A stretch of DNA of 64,000 nt from CAZWRN01 sp964446685 (GCA_964446685.1 CAYUPO010000006.1:13470-77469), one strand, 5' to 3'. Positions 41,836-49,865 are shown, counted from the stretch's first letter. Program-made: numbers and translations. The notes: a model not told the origin generated them from the sequence alone.

Positions 41836-42453
41836 ATGGATAAGACATTTCCCCGAAGTGAAGCTCTTAAATTTGGCTGGGAGACGGCTAAGAAGAATAT
41901 TAAATTTTTTGTGGTTGTTTTACTGATTTTGACTGTGATCAGTTATATCTTTAGTAGTTTGGATACGGCTTTTGATGAGGATCAGGTCATGCTTAGATTT
42001 ATAGTTGGTATCATCAGCTGGGTTGTTTCCAGTATTACAAGCATTGGACTGATTAAAATTGCGCTTAATTTTGTGGAGAAAAAAGAATCAAAATACGGTG
42101 ATTTATTTGCTCACTATGACAGAACCGTAAATTATATGGCGGGCAGTATTTTGTATGGACTGGTTGTTGGACTTGGTTTGATTTTACTTATTATTCCTGG
42201 CATTTATCTGGGGCTCAGGATGCAGTTTTTTAGTTATTTCACGGTTGAAAAAAATATCGGACCGGTTCAGGCATTGAAAGCCAGCTGGAAAATAACAGAA
42301 GGATTAACTTTGAAATTGCTGCTTTATGGACTAGTAGTAACAGGTATAAATATTCTGGGAGCGTTGTGCTTACTTATCGGACTTTTCTGGACAGTTCCTA
42401 CCACTCAGGTTGCCACTGCCTATCTTTTCAAACATTTATCTAAGAAGAACTAA
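41836..42453 (+). CDS. DUF975-like polytopic membrane protein
   Basis: 205 residues: a cytosolic start PRSEALKFGWETAKKNIKFF, then about five helices (FVVVLLILTVISYIFSSL, IVGIISWVVSSITSIGLIKI, GLVVGLGLILLIIPGIYLGL). The loop RMQFFSYFTVEKNIGPVQAL before KASWKITEG is the conserved signature of this glycerophosphoryl-diesterase-like/DUF975 membrane group. Function unknown. Confidence 0.7.
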   Translation: MDKTFPRSEALKFGWETAKKNIKFFVVVLLILTVISYIFSSLDTAFDEDQVMLRFIVGIISWVVSSITSIGLIKIALNFVEKKESKYGDLFAHYDRTVNYMAGSILYGLVVGLGLILLIIPGIYLGLRMQFFSYFTVEKNIGPVQALKASWKITEGLTLKLLLYGLVVTGINILGALCLLIGLFWTVPTTQVATAYLFKHLSKKN

Positions 42454-43153
42454 TTAACAGCAGATATTCATGATTTCCCCCACCCCCCAAAATTGGTGAA
42501 TCAATAGATTCTTGAATCTTAAATCCTAAATCCTGAATCTGCAAAATCACTTTTTCTTTAATTATTTCAGCTTTTTCTATTGGTAATACTCCCTTTACTA
42601 AATCTTTTTTGTCTGATTGATAATGTGGTTTAAGTAAAGCAATAATTTGGCCTGATGGTTTGAGAAACTTTTGGACAACCGGTAATATTTTTTCTAACTT
42701 AGTCCAGGAAGCATCAATGGTAATCAGATCGACCAATTGATCCTCCCCCTTTTCTCTATTGTCACCCTCTGTTTGCCAACCGTCATTCCCGCGGAAGCGG
42801 GAATCTATACCAATACCCTTCTTTTTATTTTGAAGACCTTTGGTCTTTTCATTTAATGGATTCCCCTTTTCAGGGGAATGACGATTGGAGGTTGGGAGAG
42901 AGTCAAGGTAGAGAATGTTGGTTCTTTCCATTACTACTACTCTTGGGTCATTGCGGAGCGTCCAGGCAAATTCGCCATAAGCTGTATCTACTGCATAAAC
43001 TTTAGCTGCACCATTTTGAAGAAGACAATCGACAAAACCACCAGTAGATGAACCAACATCAAGCACTACAAAACCTGTAACATTGAGGCCAAATTGCTCA
43101 ATAGCATGCTGCATTTTAAGACCCCCTCGGGAAACAAATTGTTTTTGATTCAT
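42440..43153 (-). CDS. TlyA/FtsJ-like rRNA 2'-O-methyltransferase without S4 domain, with repeat-derived insertion
   Basis: KQFVSRGGLKMQHAIEQFGL and VVLDVGSSTGGFVDCLLQNG (SAM motif I), AKVYAVDTAYGEFAWTLRND, ITIDASWTKLEKILP and QIIALLKPHYQ (K-D-K-like residues) match TlyA methyltransferase domains. The N-terminal S4 RNA-binding domain of TlyA is absent. About 50 residues between NILYL and DLITIDAS (including GIDSRFRGNDGW) are encoded by a palindromic repeat inserted in frame at 42781-42883 and flanking sequence. It overlaps the upstream gene at 43153. Confidence 0.85.
   Translation of the reverse strand: MNQKQFVSRGGLKMQHAIEQFGLNVTGFVVLDVGSSTGGFVDCLLQNGAAKVYAVDTAYGEFAWTLRNDPRVVVMERTNILYLDSLPTSNRHSPEKGNPLNEKTKGLQNKKKGIGIDSRFRGNDGWQTEGDNREKGEDQLVDLITIDASWTKLEKILPVVQKFLKPSGQIIALLKPHYQSDKKDLVKGVLPIEKAEIIKEKVILQIQDLGFKIQESIDSPILGGGGNHEYLLLISSS
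42781..42883. repeat. Palindromic element inserted in frame in the TlyA-like gene
   Basis: Ends CGTCATTCCC and GGGGAATGACG are inverted; inside are GCGGAAGCGGGAATC and a GACCTTTGGTC hairpin. A half-copy with the same CGTCATTCCCGCGAAATCGG start is at 49929-49960. Confidence 0.8.
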
Positions 43154-43776
43154 CAGCCTAGTAGCCTTTCAACTGACTCATATGGATTTGCTATTTTCTC
43201 AGCCATCATTCTTCTGAATTCGGAAAACATTTCTATATCAGTTTCTAAAGGAAAGGGTACTTTTAATACGGGTATTATCGGAACCTGATCAATAAAACCA
43301 TTTGGATCTGGATTTCTTTCAACAATAGCAACGGCTCTGTTAACTACTAGACCATTCCTCATCATTATATTCCGCAGGTCCATAATCTGTTCTCCATTTG
43401 TATTAACACTTACTACAGCAGTTACACTTGGATGAGTGTATTTTTCAAATGGAGTACCCCATTGGTATTGCCCATATTCATCTACTTCAGTTACTGGTAG
43501 CTCCACTCCCTGGGTGGATAGATATTTTCCTATTTCTTTTAGCCAGTGTACATCTCCATCATCTATTCTTCCGACTACTCCCTGTGTTGATGTCTTTAAA
43601 ACTTGTTCGGCTGCATATCTGGATAAAAGATATCTGTGAAGAGCGAGTTTTGCAGGAACGATCTTTTTATCTGAAAAAAGTGTTGGCCCTCGAAATCGGA
43701 AACAATATAATCCGGTGTCAGCATTATCTTGAATACGATGACTAATTAATTCTTTTATCCGGGGAATGGCTGACAT
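43153..43776 (-). CDS. Hypothetical protein, possibly phosphoribosyltransferase-like
   Basis: 207 residues, soluble. The stretch VTAVVSVNTNGEQIMDLRNI then GLVVNRAVAIVERNPD resembles the PRPP loop and following strand of orotate phosphoribosyltransferase-type proteins, but the acidic residues of the PRPP motif are missing. It could be a non-catalytic relative or an unrelated protein. Its stop overlaps the TlyA-like start; the Nudix gene begins just upstream, so the three may form an operon. Confidence 0.55.
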   Translation of the reverse strand: MSAIPRIKELISHRIQDNADTGLYCFRFRGPTLFSDKKIVPAKLALHRYLLSRYAAEQVLKTSTQGVVGRIDDGDVHWLKEIGKYLSTQGVELPVTEVDEYGQYQWGTPFEKYTHPSVTAVVSVNTNGEQIMDLRNIMMRNGLVVNRAVAIVERNPDPNGFIDQVPIIPVLKVPFPLETDIEMFSEFRRMMAEKIANPYESVERLLG

Positions 43777-43777
43777 A

Positions 43778-44215
43778 TTAGATTAATTCTTTGGCTTTTT
43801 TAAGTAAATCTTTATCTTTGGGATAACTCAGTTTTTTTAAAGCCTCTTCATACGGTAGCCAAATGACGTCTGAGACTTCTTCAATCTGGGCTTTTGTTTC
43901 CCCTTCTAAATACTTCATTAAAAAAATAGTGACTACTTTAAAAATCTTTTCCTCATTTTTGGTTAAGACATATTTTGAGTTGCCTATTTTTTCGATGATT
44001 TCGGCTTTAATCCCGGTTTCTTCCTCCACTTCTCTGACAGCCGCCTCTTCATTGCTCTCCCCTTCTTCGAGATGTCCTTTGGGAAAACCCCACCAGGTTT
44101 CACCAGGTCTATTCATCCGCGAATTTTCGATCAACAAAAATTCCCAAGTATCCTTGGTAAATTTATCCTGAGATTGGCGAAGGACTATCCCACCTGAAGA
44201 AAATTCATTTTTCAT
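43778..44215 (-). CDS. Nudix hydrolase (MutT-like)
   Basis: The Nudix box is complete: GFPKGHLEEGESNEEAAVRE followed by VEEETGI (G-x5-E-x7-REUxEExGU). The start FSSGGIVLRQSQDKF and EFLLIENS are normal for the diadenosine-tetraphosphate/MutT group. 145 residues. The LRQSQDKF stretch may come from a palindromic repeat (TCCTGAGATTGGCGAAGGA on the plus strand). It probably hydrolyses a nucleoside diphosphate derivative. Confidence 0.93.
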   Translation of the reverse strand: MKNEFSSGGIVLRQSQDKFTKDTWEFLLIENSRMNRPGETWWGFPKGHLEEGESNEEAAVREVEEETGIKAEIIEKIGNSKYVLTKNEEKIFKVVTIFLMKYLEGETKAQIEEVSDVIWLPYEEALKKLSYPKDKDLLKKAKELI

Positions 44216-44397
44216 AACTGCCCAAATTTTACACTACTAGAGGGTTTTTAGACAGTTGATATTATTTGATTATTTTTCTTACTAATTCGTCACCGTTGAC
44301 AGGCAATATAAGTCACAGCTTATAATCCTACTCATCAATACTATTTAAGTTTACATTGATGCAACTGCCCAAACTAAATATATTACTTTTATGCCTA

Positions 44398-44429
44398 AAC
44401 CAGACCTCTTCCAAGAGTCTGGTTTTTTT
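44398..44429 (+). terminator. Terminator/attenuator hairpin upstream of the TasA-like gene
   Basis: AACCAGA-C-CTCTT-CC-AAGAG-TCTGGTT followed by T7 on the plus strand, 43 bases before the start codon of the TasA-like gene. It could end transcription from upstream or act as an attenuator for this operon. Confidence 0.7.
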
Positions 44430-44471
44430 GTGGGTTTAAAAACAATCTTTGAAAGGAGGTGAAATTTAAAA

Positions 44472-45053
44472 ATGAATAAAAAAATAGCAATGAGTATGCT
44501 GTCTATCGTTGCTGCTCTAACTTTAATGGGAGGCGCAACATATGCACAATTTGTATCAACCGCAACTCTTGATAACAATACTTTTGCAACTGGAGATGCT
44601 GAACTTCAAATTGCACCCGATGTTACTAATGCACCTGGTACGTATGCATCATCAATTACGGGATTTAGTGCAACTGGACTAATATTTCCTGGTTATAGTG
44701 AGAATTTTAAGTTCTGGTTAAAGAATACCAGTGCATCATCTATATCTTTAGATAGTATTGCCAAATTTGTTGACGTAACAGGAGGATCAGAACTTCTACA
44801 AGACGCTTTACAAGTTACTTTCACCTGTACAAGAATAGGAGACAGTGTAGTAACCGTAGCTGGTCCTTTTTCAGTGAATGCTTGGGAAGCAGGACAGGCT
44901 CCTGTCGGTACTTTATTGGGTGGAAATGTCGCGGCAAGTGAGGCACAGTGTGTTATGAATGCAACACTGCCTTTATCAGCTGATAACACTGTACAAAATA
45001 GTACTGTAAGTTTTGATGCTAAATTTGATGCTACACAAGTTGTAGCTCCTTAA
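44472..45053 (+). CDS. TasA/CalY-like SipW-dependent surface protein
   Basis: A strong Shine-Dalgarno (AAAGGAGGTG) precedes the ATG, rare in this window. The signal region MNKKIAMSMLSIVAALTLMG then GATYAQFVSTATLDNNTF is the SipW-dependent type, with a cleavage site before the D-x-x-x-(N)-x-F start. The 160-residue mature part is a beta-rich Ser/Thr/Ala protein like TasA/camelysin. These form extracellular fibres. The SipW-type peptidase is the next gene. At 193 residues it is slightly shorter than B. subtilis TasA. Confidence 0.88.
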   Translation: MNKKIAMSMLSIVAALTLMGGATYAQFVSTATLDNNTFATGDAELQIAPDVTNAPGTYASSITGFSATGLIFPGYSENFKFWLKNTSASSISLDSIAKFVDVTGGSELLQDALQVTFTCTRIGDSVVTVAGPFSVNAWEAGQAPVGTLLGGNVAASEAQCVMNATLPLSADNTVQNSTVSFDAKFDATQVVAP

Positions 45054-45062
45054 GTTTTTTTT

Positions 45063-45111
45063 AGTAAAGTCCGGTAGTAGGGACCGCAGAAGTCTGCTAC
45101 CGGCTTTACTT
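45063..45111 (+). promoter_or_regulatory. Large hairpin between the TasA-like gene and the signal peptidase
   Basis: AGTAAAG-T-CCGGTAG ... CTACCGG-C-TTTACT can fold into a 14-bp stem with one mismatch. No U run follows, so it is more likely an mRNA-processing or stability element than a terminator; it could give a higher level of fibre protein than of peptidase. Confidence 0.55.
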
Positions 45112-45126
45112 CAGTAATCTAGATTT

Positions 45127-45687
45127 ATGAAATATTTATTTTATACACAGGCGGGTTTGAGGATTATTTTAACTGCCCTTATTTATACGCTTTTTCCCCT
45201 GGTTGTCATCACATTGCTAACTGCAAAAGCCAATTTTATTCCAGGGTTTAATTCTTTTACTGTTTTAACTGGCTCAATGGAACCATTAGTTCCGGTTGGC
45301 AGTATTGTCTATGTCGTCAATTCTCAAAGTTATAGCATTGGCGATATTATTTCTTTTGATGTTGGGAAAATAAATGTCACTCACAGGATAGTAGATATTG
45401 TTAGAAAAGATAATCAGCTTTTTTACAGAACAAAAGGAGATGCCAATTCATCTATAGACAATGAACTTGTTCCAGCCAATAAAGTAACAGGTGAAATACT
45501 TTTTCATTTCCCTTATCTGGGAAAATTTATTTCTTTTCTCAGAAGCGTGCCAGGCTTTTTGATGTTTATTGTTTTTCCTACTTTGGTATTTGTGGGTTTT
45601 GAGCTTTGGAATATTAAGAAAGAAATTGAGAGGGAAACTGAAAAAAGGGTAATTAGAAAAATGCGGCAGCAATTTGGGTTAAGCTAA
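45127..45687 (+). CDS. sipW: SipW-type (ER-type) signal peptidase I
   Basis: Two membrane helices (IILTALIYTLFPLVVITLLT and VPGFLMFIVFPTLVFVGFEL) flank the catalytic domain. FTVLTGSMEPLVPVGSIVYV holds the nucleophilic Ser and INVTHRIVDIV holds the His that replaces the general-base Lys in the ER/SipW type. DELVP-like residues follow (IDNELVPANKVTGEILFHFP). 186 residues. It should process the TasA-like protein and the following gene product. Confidence 0.92.
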   Translation: MKYLFYTQAGLRIILTALIYTLFPLVVITLLTAKANFIPGFNSFTVLTGSMEPLVPVGSIVYVVNSQSYSIGDIISFDVGKINVTHRIVDIVRKDNQLFYRTKGDANSSIDNELVPANKVTGEILFHFPYLGKFISFLRSVPGFLMFIVFPTLVFVGFELWNIKKEIERETEKRVIRKMRQQFGLS

Positions 45688-45689
45688 AC

Positions 45690-45757
45690 CCTATCCCGGC
45701 GAAAGCCGGGATCTATATAAATGGCCATCAATGGATCCCGTATCTAGTACGGGATGC
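45690..45757. repeat. Palindromic spacer repeat
   Basis: CCCGGCGAAAGCCGGG and ATCCCGTATCTAGTACGGGAT hairpins lie between sipW and the next gene; related to the CGTCATTCCC family. Confidence 0.6.
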
Positions 45758-45817
45758 GAATGAAATAGAAAATGGATGCGGACTGATTACGGGGTATGGC
45801 TTAAGGAAAAGAGCAGT

Positions 45818-46456
45818 ATGCGGAAGATTTTTTTTAGTATTAATATTTTATTTTTGGTATTGGTGGTTTTTCCAACCTCTGGGATCTTTGGGCTTTTTAA
45901 TAGCAGTGCAGCTGTTGCTGATAATACTTTTTCAACAGCTTTAGTTTTTCCTACCCTTACCCCATCCCCAACTCCATCTTCCAGCTCAACACCTCAACCT
46001 TCCTCTTCCCCTACTCAGAATCCTTCTTCTGCTCCTTTACCAGAATTCCCAAATTGTCCAGCAGATCCAGGAACAGCAGTTAATGGTAAAAGCTGGTCAG
46101 TCGGATATGCGCAGGGTTGGCATTGGATTATTTTTGAAGGGATGAAGTTTGGTTCTGATTATGTCTATTATCTGGATGGCAAAGACAAAGTATTGCAGTG
46201 TTATTATCCAATTCCGCGAACTGACAGTGGTATCCAAACGAATTGGCTGAAAAAAACCAGTAACATCGAAGGCTATTTTGAGTGGCCGCAGGGGCTTGAT
46301 TTTGGACTCAGTCCAGGGGCATACATTACAAAAAATATAAACTTCTCAACCCAAGTCACTCCCCCACCAAGCGCCACACCATCACCCACCCCTTCCCCAG
46401 CACCCGTTGAAAATGTAATTAATGAATCATCACCTAGCGCAGAATTAGAAAGTTAG
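45818..46456 (+). CDS. Secreted Pro/Ser-rich protein with SipW-like signal
   Basis: Start at 45818 (MRKIFFSINILFLVLVVFPT) then SGIFGLFNSSAAVADNTFST, whose A-x-A-D-N-T-F-S-T resembles the signal end of the TasA-like protein. A Ser/Pro/Thr linker (TPSPTPSSSSTPQP) precedes a domain of about 110 residues with cysteines (FPNCPADPGTAVNGKSWSVG, VLQCYYPIP) and a second Pro-rich tail. It is probably surface-exposed and linked to the fibre system. Upstream ATG at 45776 lies in the repeat. The tRNA-Ser(CGA) begins at the next base on the other strand. Confidence 0.72.
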   Translation: MRKIFFSINILFLVLVVFPTSGIFGLFNSSAAVADNTFSTALVFPTLTPSPTPSSSSTPQPSSSPTQNPSSAPLPEFPNCPADPGTAVNGKSWSVGYAQGWHWIIFEGMKFGSDYVYYLDGKDKVLQCYYPIPRTDSGIQTNWLKKTSNIEGYFEWPQGLDFGLSPGAYITKNINFSTQVTPPPSATPSPTPSPAPVENVINESSPSAELES

Positions 46457-46542
46457 CGGAGGGTGCAGGATTCGAACCTGTGAGCCGCTTACGCAGCAAT
46501 TGTTTTCGAAACAATCTCCTTAAACCACTCGGACAACCCTCC
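46457..46542 (-). tRNA. tRNA-Ser(CGA)
   Basis: Acceptor GGAGGGT/ACCCTCC, discriminator G, anticodon arm ATTGT-TTCGAAA-ACAAT (CGA), long variable arm, T-arm with GGTTCGAATCC. CCA not encoded. Confidence 0.94.
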
Positions 46543-46702
46543 TAATACAGATAAGCAGATATATCGGCTAAAATCAGATGAGATCAGATTCTAGTTCAAA
46601 GAGATCCGATATATCTGAATTCTTCTATAATCTGATACTCTGATCTAGCTGACACTCTGAAGAGCATCGCTCGCAAGCTTTGCTTACTTCTCCGGTTTTT
46701 TG

Positions 46703-46775
46703 CGTCCCTGGAGGGACTCGAACCCCCGACTTCAACGTCCGCAACGTTGCGCTCTATCCACTGAGCTACAGAGAC
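46703..46775 (-). tRNA. tRNA-Arg(GCG)
   Basis: Acceptor GTCTCTG/CAGGGAC, D-arm with GATA (A20), anticodon arm CAACG-TTGCGGA-CGTTG (GCG), T-arm GGGGG-TTCGAGT-CCCTC, discriminator G. The usual bacterial tRNA for CGN has ACG read as inosine; here it is GCG. CCA not encoded. Confidence 0.93.
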
Positions 46776-46859
46776 AAAAAGCATCGAATTTTCTACTGAC
46801 CAATATCACTCCATTTAGTAATACTACCGAAAAATCGAATCGAAGTATTAATTTCTATT

Positions 46860-46935
46860 TAGAACTGTAAAAAGCAATAAAATTTGTCACTCCGTAGGAA
46901 TTAACTGTTGGAATTAATTCCGTGAGTGAATTTTA
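46860..46935. repeat. Inverted repeat in the spacer before the 47008 gene
   Basis: TCACTCCGTAGGAATTAA and TTAATTCCGTGAGTGA form a hairpin. Nothing coding is seen from 46776 to 46970. Confidence 0.5.
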
Positions 46936-46972
46936 CCTTAATTTTTAATTTATTGCATTAAGAGTAGTAAAC

Positions 46973-47001
46973 TTGACTTATATAATATGTTATTGTATTA
47001 A
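46973..47001 (+). promoter_or_regulatory. Promoter of the 47008 gene (leaderless)
   Basis: TTGACT, 17-base spacer, TATTAA; the ATG begins 7 bases after the -10 box. No Shine-Dalgarno. Confidence 0.55.
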
Positions 47002-47007
47002 TAGAAA

Positions 47008-47634
47008 ATGATTAAAAGCCCTGAATTAAATGCTGAAATTGCTTTAGGAAAAATTCAGTCCTTGTCTAATAGACCTAGCCCTTTGAACACATTAAGAGTT
47101 CGCCAAGAGATCCGGGCTGTCGCTGATGGGGTTTTTTTTGGAGCATTTAAAAGTGATGCCACCTTGCAAGTATTAGGCAGGTGGAGTGGTATGGCTAGAG
47201 GTATTACTGGTTCTCTGGAAACTTATGGCCATACTCTTTCAACTTTTTTAGACTCAATTCAAAAAGCTAAATCAGTTCCTCAAAAATTCCCCCCTCTTGA
47301 TGCAGTAGAACGCTCAACAGATGAAATGTTTGATAAAATTGGGGCAGCAGACTGGGATAAACAGTATACAGCTGTTTCTGATACTTATGCTCGAGTGTTA
47401 GTTGATGATACAAAAGCAAGATACCATGAAGCAACAGAATTATATCTGCTCCGAAGTTCTCAAGATACAATTGATGGGCAGTATTTAAGTCAACCAGGAA
47501 ATCCCTTAATTCAAACCCGACGTCATAGAGCAAGCATTATGGCAAGTGTTTTGCAAATTTTTGATACTCAAAACCGACCATTCGAATTATTCAAGGATAT
47601 TCAGAAAAACAATGCTCAATCGGGTCTGCAATAA
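47008..47634 (+). CDS. Hypothetical soluble protein
   Basis: 208 residues, predicted mostly helical: SPELNAEIALGKIQSLSNRP, RQEIRAVADGVFFGAFKSDA, SLETYGHTLSTFLDSIQKAK. No signal peptide, membrane helix or known motif. It has its own clear promoter and convergent neighbour at 47657. Not recognised. Confidence 0.6.
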   Translation: MIKSPELNAEIALGKIQSLSNRPSPLNTLRVRQEIRAVADGVFFGAFKSDATLQVLGRWSGMARGITGSLETYGHTLSTFLDSIQKAKSVPQKFPPLDAVERSTDEMFDKIGAADWDKQYTAVSDTYARVLVDDTKARYHEATELYLLRSSQDTIDGQYLSQPGNPLIQTRRHRASIMASVLQIFDTQNRPFELFKDIQKNNAQSGLQ

Positions 47635-47656
47635 CTTTAATTTCTAGATATCAATA

Positions 47657-48268
47657 TTATTTACTGGGATTTTCTATTGCGAAGTATTTTTGTAGTGCAT
47701 CTGACCATTTATCCATTTGAGATTTGGGGACAATTTCTCTAAATGGTAGATACAATGCAGCGGTTCTTTTAACCTGTTCCTGATTGTCCTCACCTAAAAC
47801 CAGTATTAACATCCCAGGAAAACGGAAATGAGTCAACAGGTACATTAAATTCTGGTCTCCTTTTTTTTCAAACCAAAAAGAATCTAGTTCATCCCAGTGA
47901 TAGAAATGATCTCCGATTGTCACACCTTGGGTTGATAAACGATAAACGATATCTGAAGGAGCAATAAAATTTAATACATAAACTAAAAAACCAAAGGCGA
48001 TCATAGCGCCAATTAGCAACCACTCCTGAAAGAAAAGGGCAATACAGGAAAGCAAAATTATTAAAGTGGCAACAGTGGTATAAAAAGATCTCCCTCTAAC
48101 CATATGTGGCCTGGCAGGTGCTTTCCAGGTTAGAAGTTCGCGAACTGGGTCATACTCATTTTCAGGCTCTGTTTGATAATTATCAGGCTGAGAATTGAAA
48201 TCACCGGGCGGCAATTCTAGAGTGTCAAGCGGACTTGATAAAAGGTGCTGGGCAGCAAACTTGGGCAT
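47657..48268 (-). CDS. Membrane protein with a PH-like cytosolic domain
   Basis: A polar N-terminus of about 60 residues (FNSQPDNYQTEPENEYDPVR), two adjacent helices (FYTTVATLIILLSCIALFF and LIGAMIAFGFLVYVLNFI), then a domain of about 95 residues: YRLSTQGVTIGDHFYHWDEL, FRFPGMLILVLGEDNQEQV. The strand pattern resembles bacterial PH-like domains (bPH/YcxB type). Function unknown. Confidence 0.65.
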   Translation of the reverse strand: MPKFAAQHLLSSPLDTLELPPGDFNSQPDNYQTEPENEYDPVRELLTWKAPARPHMVRGRSFYTTVATLIILLSCIALFFQEWLLIGAMIAFGFLVYVLNFIAPSDIVYRLSTQGVTIGDHFYHWDELDSFWFEKKGDQNLMYLLTHFRFPGMLILVLGEDNQEQVKRTAALYLPFREIVPKSQMDKWSDALQKYFAIENPSK

Positions 48269-48282
48269 AATATTAGTATAGA

Positions 48283-48402
48283 GTATTAAGGGGTAAGTAT
48301 AAAGTAACTTAAGGAAGTATAAAGGGGAAAGTATTATGTATTATGGAAAACCAAAGATAACCCTCCCTTAATACTTAATACTTGTCCCTTCATACTTATA
48401 GA
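48283..48402. repeat. Inverted repeat of the AGTATTAAGG/CCTTAATACTT family
   Basis: AGTATTAAGGGGTAAGTAT ... AAGTATAAAGGGGAAAGTAT and CCCTTAATACTTAATACTTG ... CTTCATACTT are inverted over about 120 bp in the spacer. Confidence 0.6.
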
Positions 48403-49865
48403 TTTGTTGCGAGCATTAGCTGGTCTACAGGAGCATAATTGTCAGTCAGAATTTGCCCGTTGGGAATTGGCCTGGTCCATTTGTTTTTCAGATATTCTGC
48501 TATTTCCGGAGAAGTATTTTGCTGATAGTTTGTTTTTGATCCTACTAACATTAAGTTCTGTAATGCTTCCCCATTATCTGGCTGATTTACGGCGAAAAGA
48601 GATACCTCCGGAAAAACTTGTTTAAATGTGTTGTACTCTGATTGTAAAAACAAACCTTTTTCTCCTTCAATTGAAGAAATAACATTGGCCAGGACTACTC
48701 CTTTGGGTTTGAGTAAGGCATGCATTCTTCTGACTGATTCCAACGTAGTTAACTGAAATGGAATGCTGTAGCCTTTAAAAGCATCAACCATGATAGCATC
48801 GTATTGTTCTCCCGAAGACCGGTTTAGAAAAGTTCTTCCATCCTCATGAAAGATAGTGAGTAGGTTGTAAGTTGTAGGTTGTAGATTAAAATATTTTTCC
48901 GCCAGCTGGGTGAGTTCAGGATCTATTTCCACAACATCAACTGCTACTCCCTGATTTAGATAATATTTGGGGACAGAATATCCCGCTCCTCCTATCACTA
49001 ATATTCTCTTCATTTCAGGAGTCAAAGCCTCAGCCAAACGGTAATATTTGGTGTAATCAAAAACCAGCTCATCTGAATCAAGATACATCGCCGAATCCAG
49101 TTTGCCATCCAGACTCATGATCCTGACCGGACGACCTGCTTTATAAAAAACTGATTCATAAATAGCCACGTTATTGTATTGGGTGTTTTTACTTAATAGA
49201 TTGTTTTCGCTAAATGTTTCCTGGATTATGTTGGATAGCAGAAATACACCTAAAAAAAGCACGATTCTGATCAAAATGGTTCTCAACAGGGGCTTGATGA
49301 TCAGTAAGGAACAAAGCAGCAGCAACACACTAATCCCGGTAATAATCCGGGTTACCGGAAATGCGGCGATCAGATAAAATCCAGCTAAAAAAGTTCCGGT
49401 AATACTACCAATTGTAGAAAGAGCTGACAGATTGCCGATAGTTCCGCCCATTTTTTCAATCGATGTGGTTTTTAGTTTCGCTGCAAATGGAGAAACCATT
49501 CCCAGCAAAATACTCGGAAGTGCAAACAGCAGCAAAGACAGCACTACGGATTTTGTCCCCAGATCCAGACTGCTCCCCCGCAACATTTCAAAGAAGATAA
49601 ATTTAAGCCCAACAATCAAACACACCAGAAGTGAAGCCGTAAAAATAATTTTAGAAAGAAGTGAAACATCTGGGTTTTTATCTGCCAGGCGTCCCCCGTA
49701 ATAATATCCCGCACTTAGTGCAGCAAGAATTACGCCGATCAGTGAAGTCCAAATGACAATCGAAGTACCAACAAAGGGAGCTAACAAACGGGACCCAACC
49801 AACTCTAAAACCATCACCGCTCCCCCACAAAGAAAAACTACTAATTCAAGAGAATATTTTGACAT
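48396..49865 (-). CDS. Membrane-fused spermidine-synthase-like protein
   Basis: The N-terminal 230 residues have about seven helices in an MFS-like half-transporter (LELVVFLCGGAVMVLELVGS, SIVIWTSLIGVILAALSAGY). The C-terminal domain is SpeE-like: RILVIGGAGYSVPKYYLNQG, VVEIDPELTQLAEKYF, EDGRTFLNRS and AIMVDAFKGYSIPFQLTTLE. The active-site Asp for amine binding in true spermidine synthases is replaced here, so the activity may differ. 489 residues. No speD is nearby. Confidence 0.85.
   Translation of the reverse strand: MSKYSLELVVFLCGGAVMVLELVGSRLLAPFVGTSIVIWTSLIGVILAALSAGYYYGGRLADKNPDVSLLSKIIFTASLLVCLIVGLKFIFFEMLRGSSLDLGTKSVVLSLLLFALPSILLGMVSPFAAKLKTTSIEKMGGTIGNLSALSTIGSITGTFLAGFYLIAAFPVTRIITGISVLLLLCSLLIIKPLLRTILIRIVLFLGVFLLSNIIQETFSENNLLSKNTQYNNVAIYESVFYKAGRPVRIMSLDGKLDSAMYLDSDELVFDYTKYYRLAEALTPEMKRILVIGGAGYSVPKYYLNQGVAVDVVEIDPELTQLAEKYFNLQPTTYNLLTIFHEDGRTFLNRSSGEQYDAIMVDAFKGYSIPFQLTTLESVRRMHALLKPKGVVLANVISSIEGEKGLFLQSEYNTFKQVFPEVSLFAVNQPDNGEALQNLMLVGSKTNYQQNTSPEIAEYLKNKWTRPIPNGQILTDNYAPVDQLMLATNL

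Noticed and set aside
43153..43776. Firm assignment as orotate phosphoribosyltransferase.
   Set aside because: The PRPP-binding acidic residues are absent and only one segment is suggestive.
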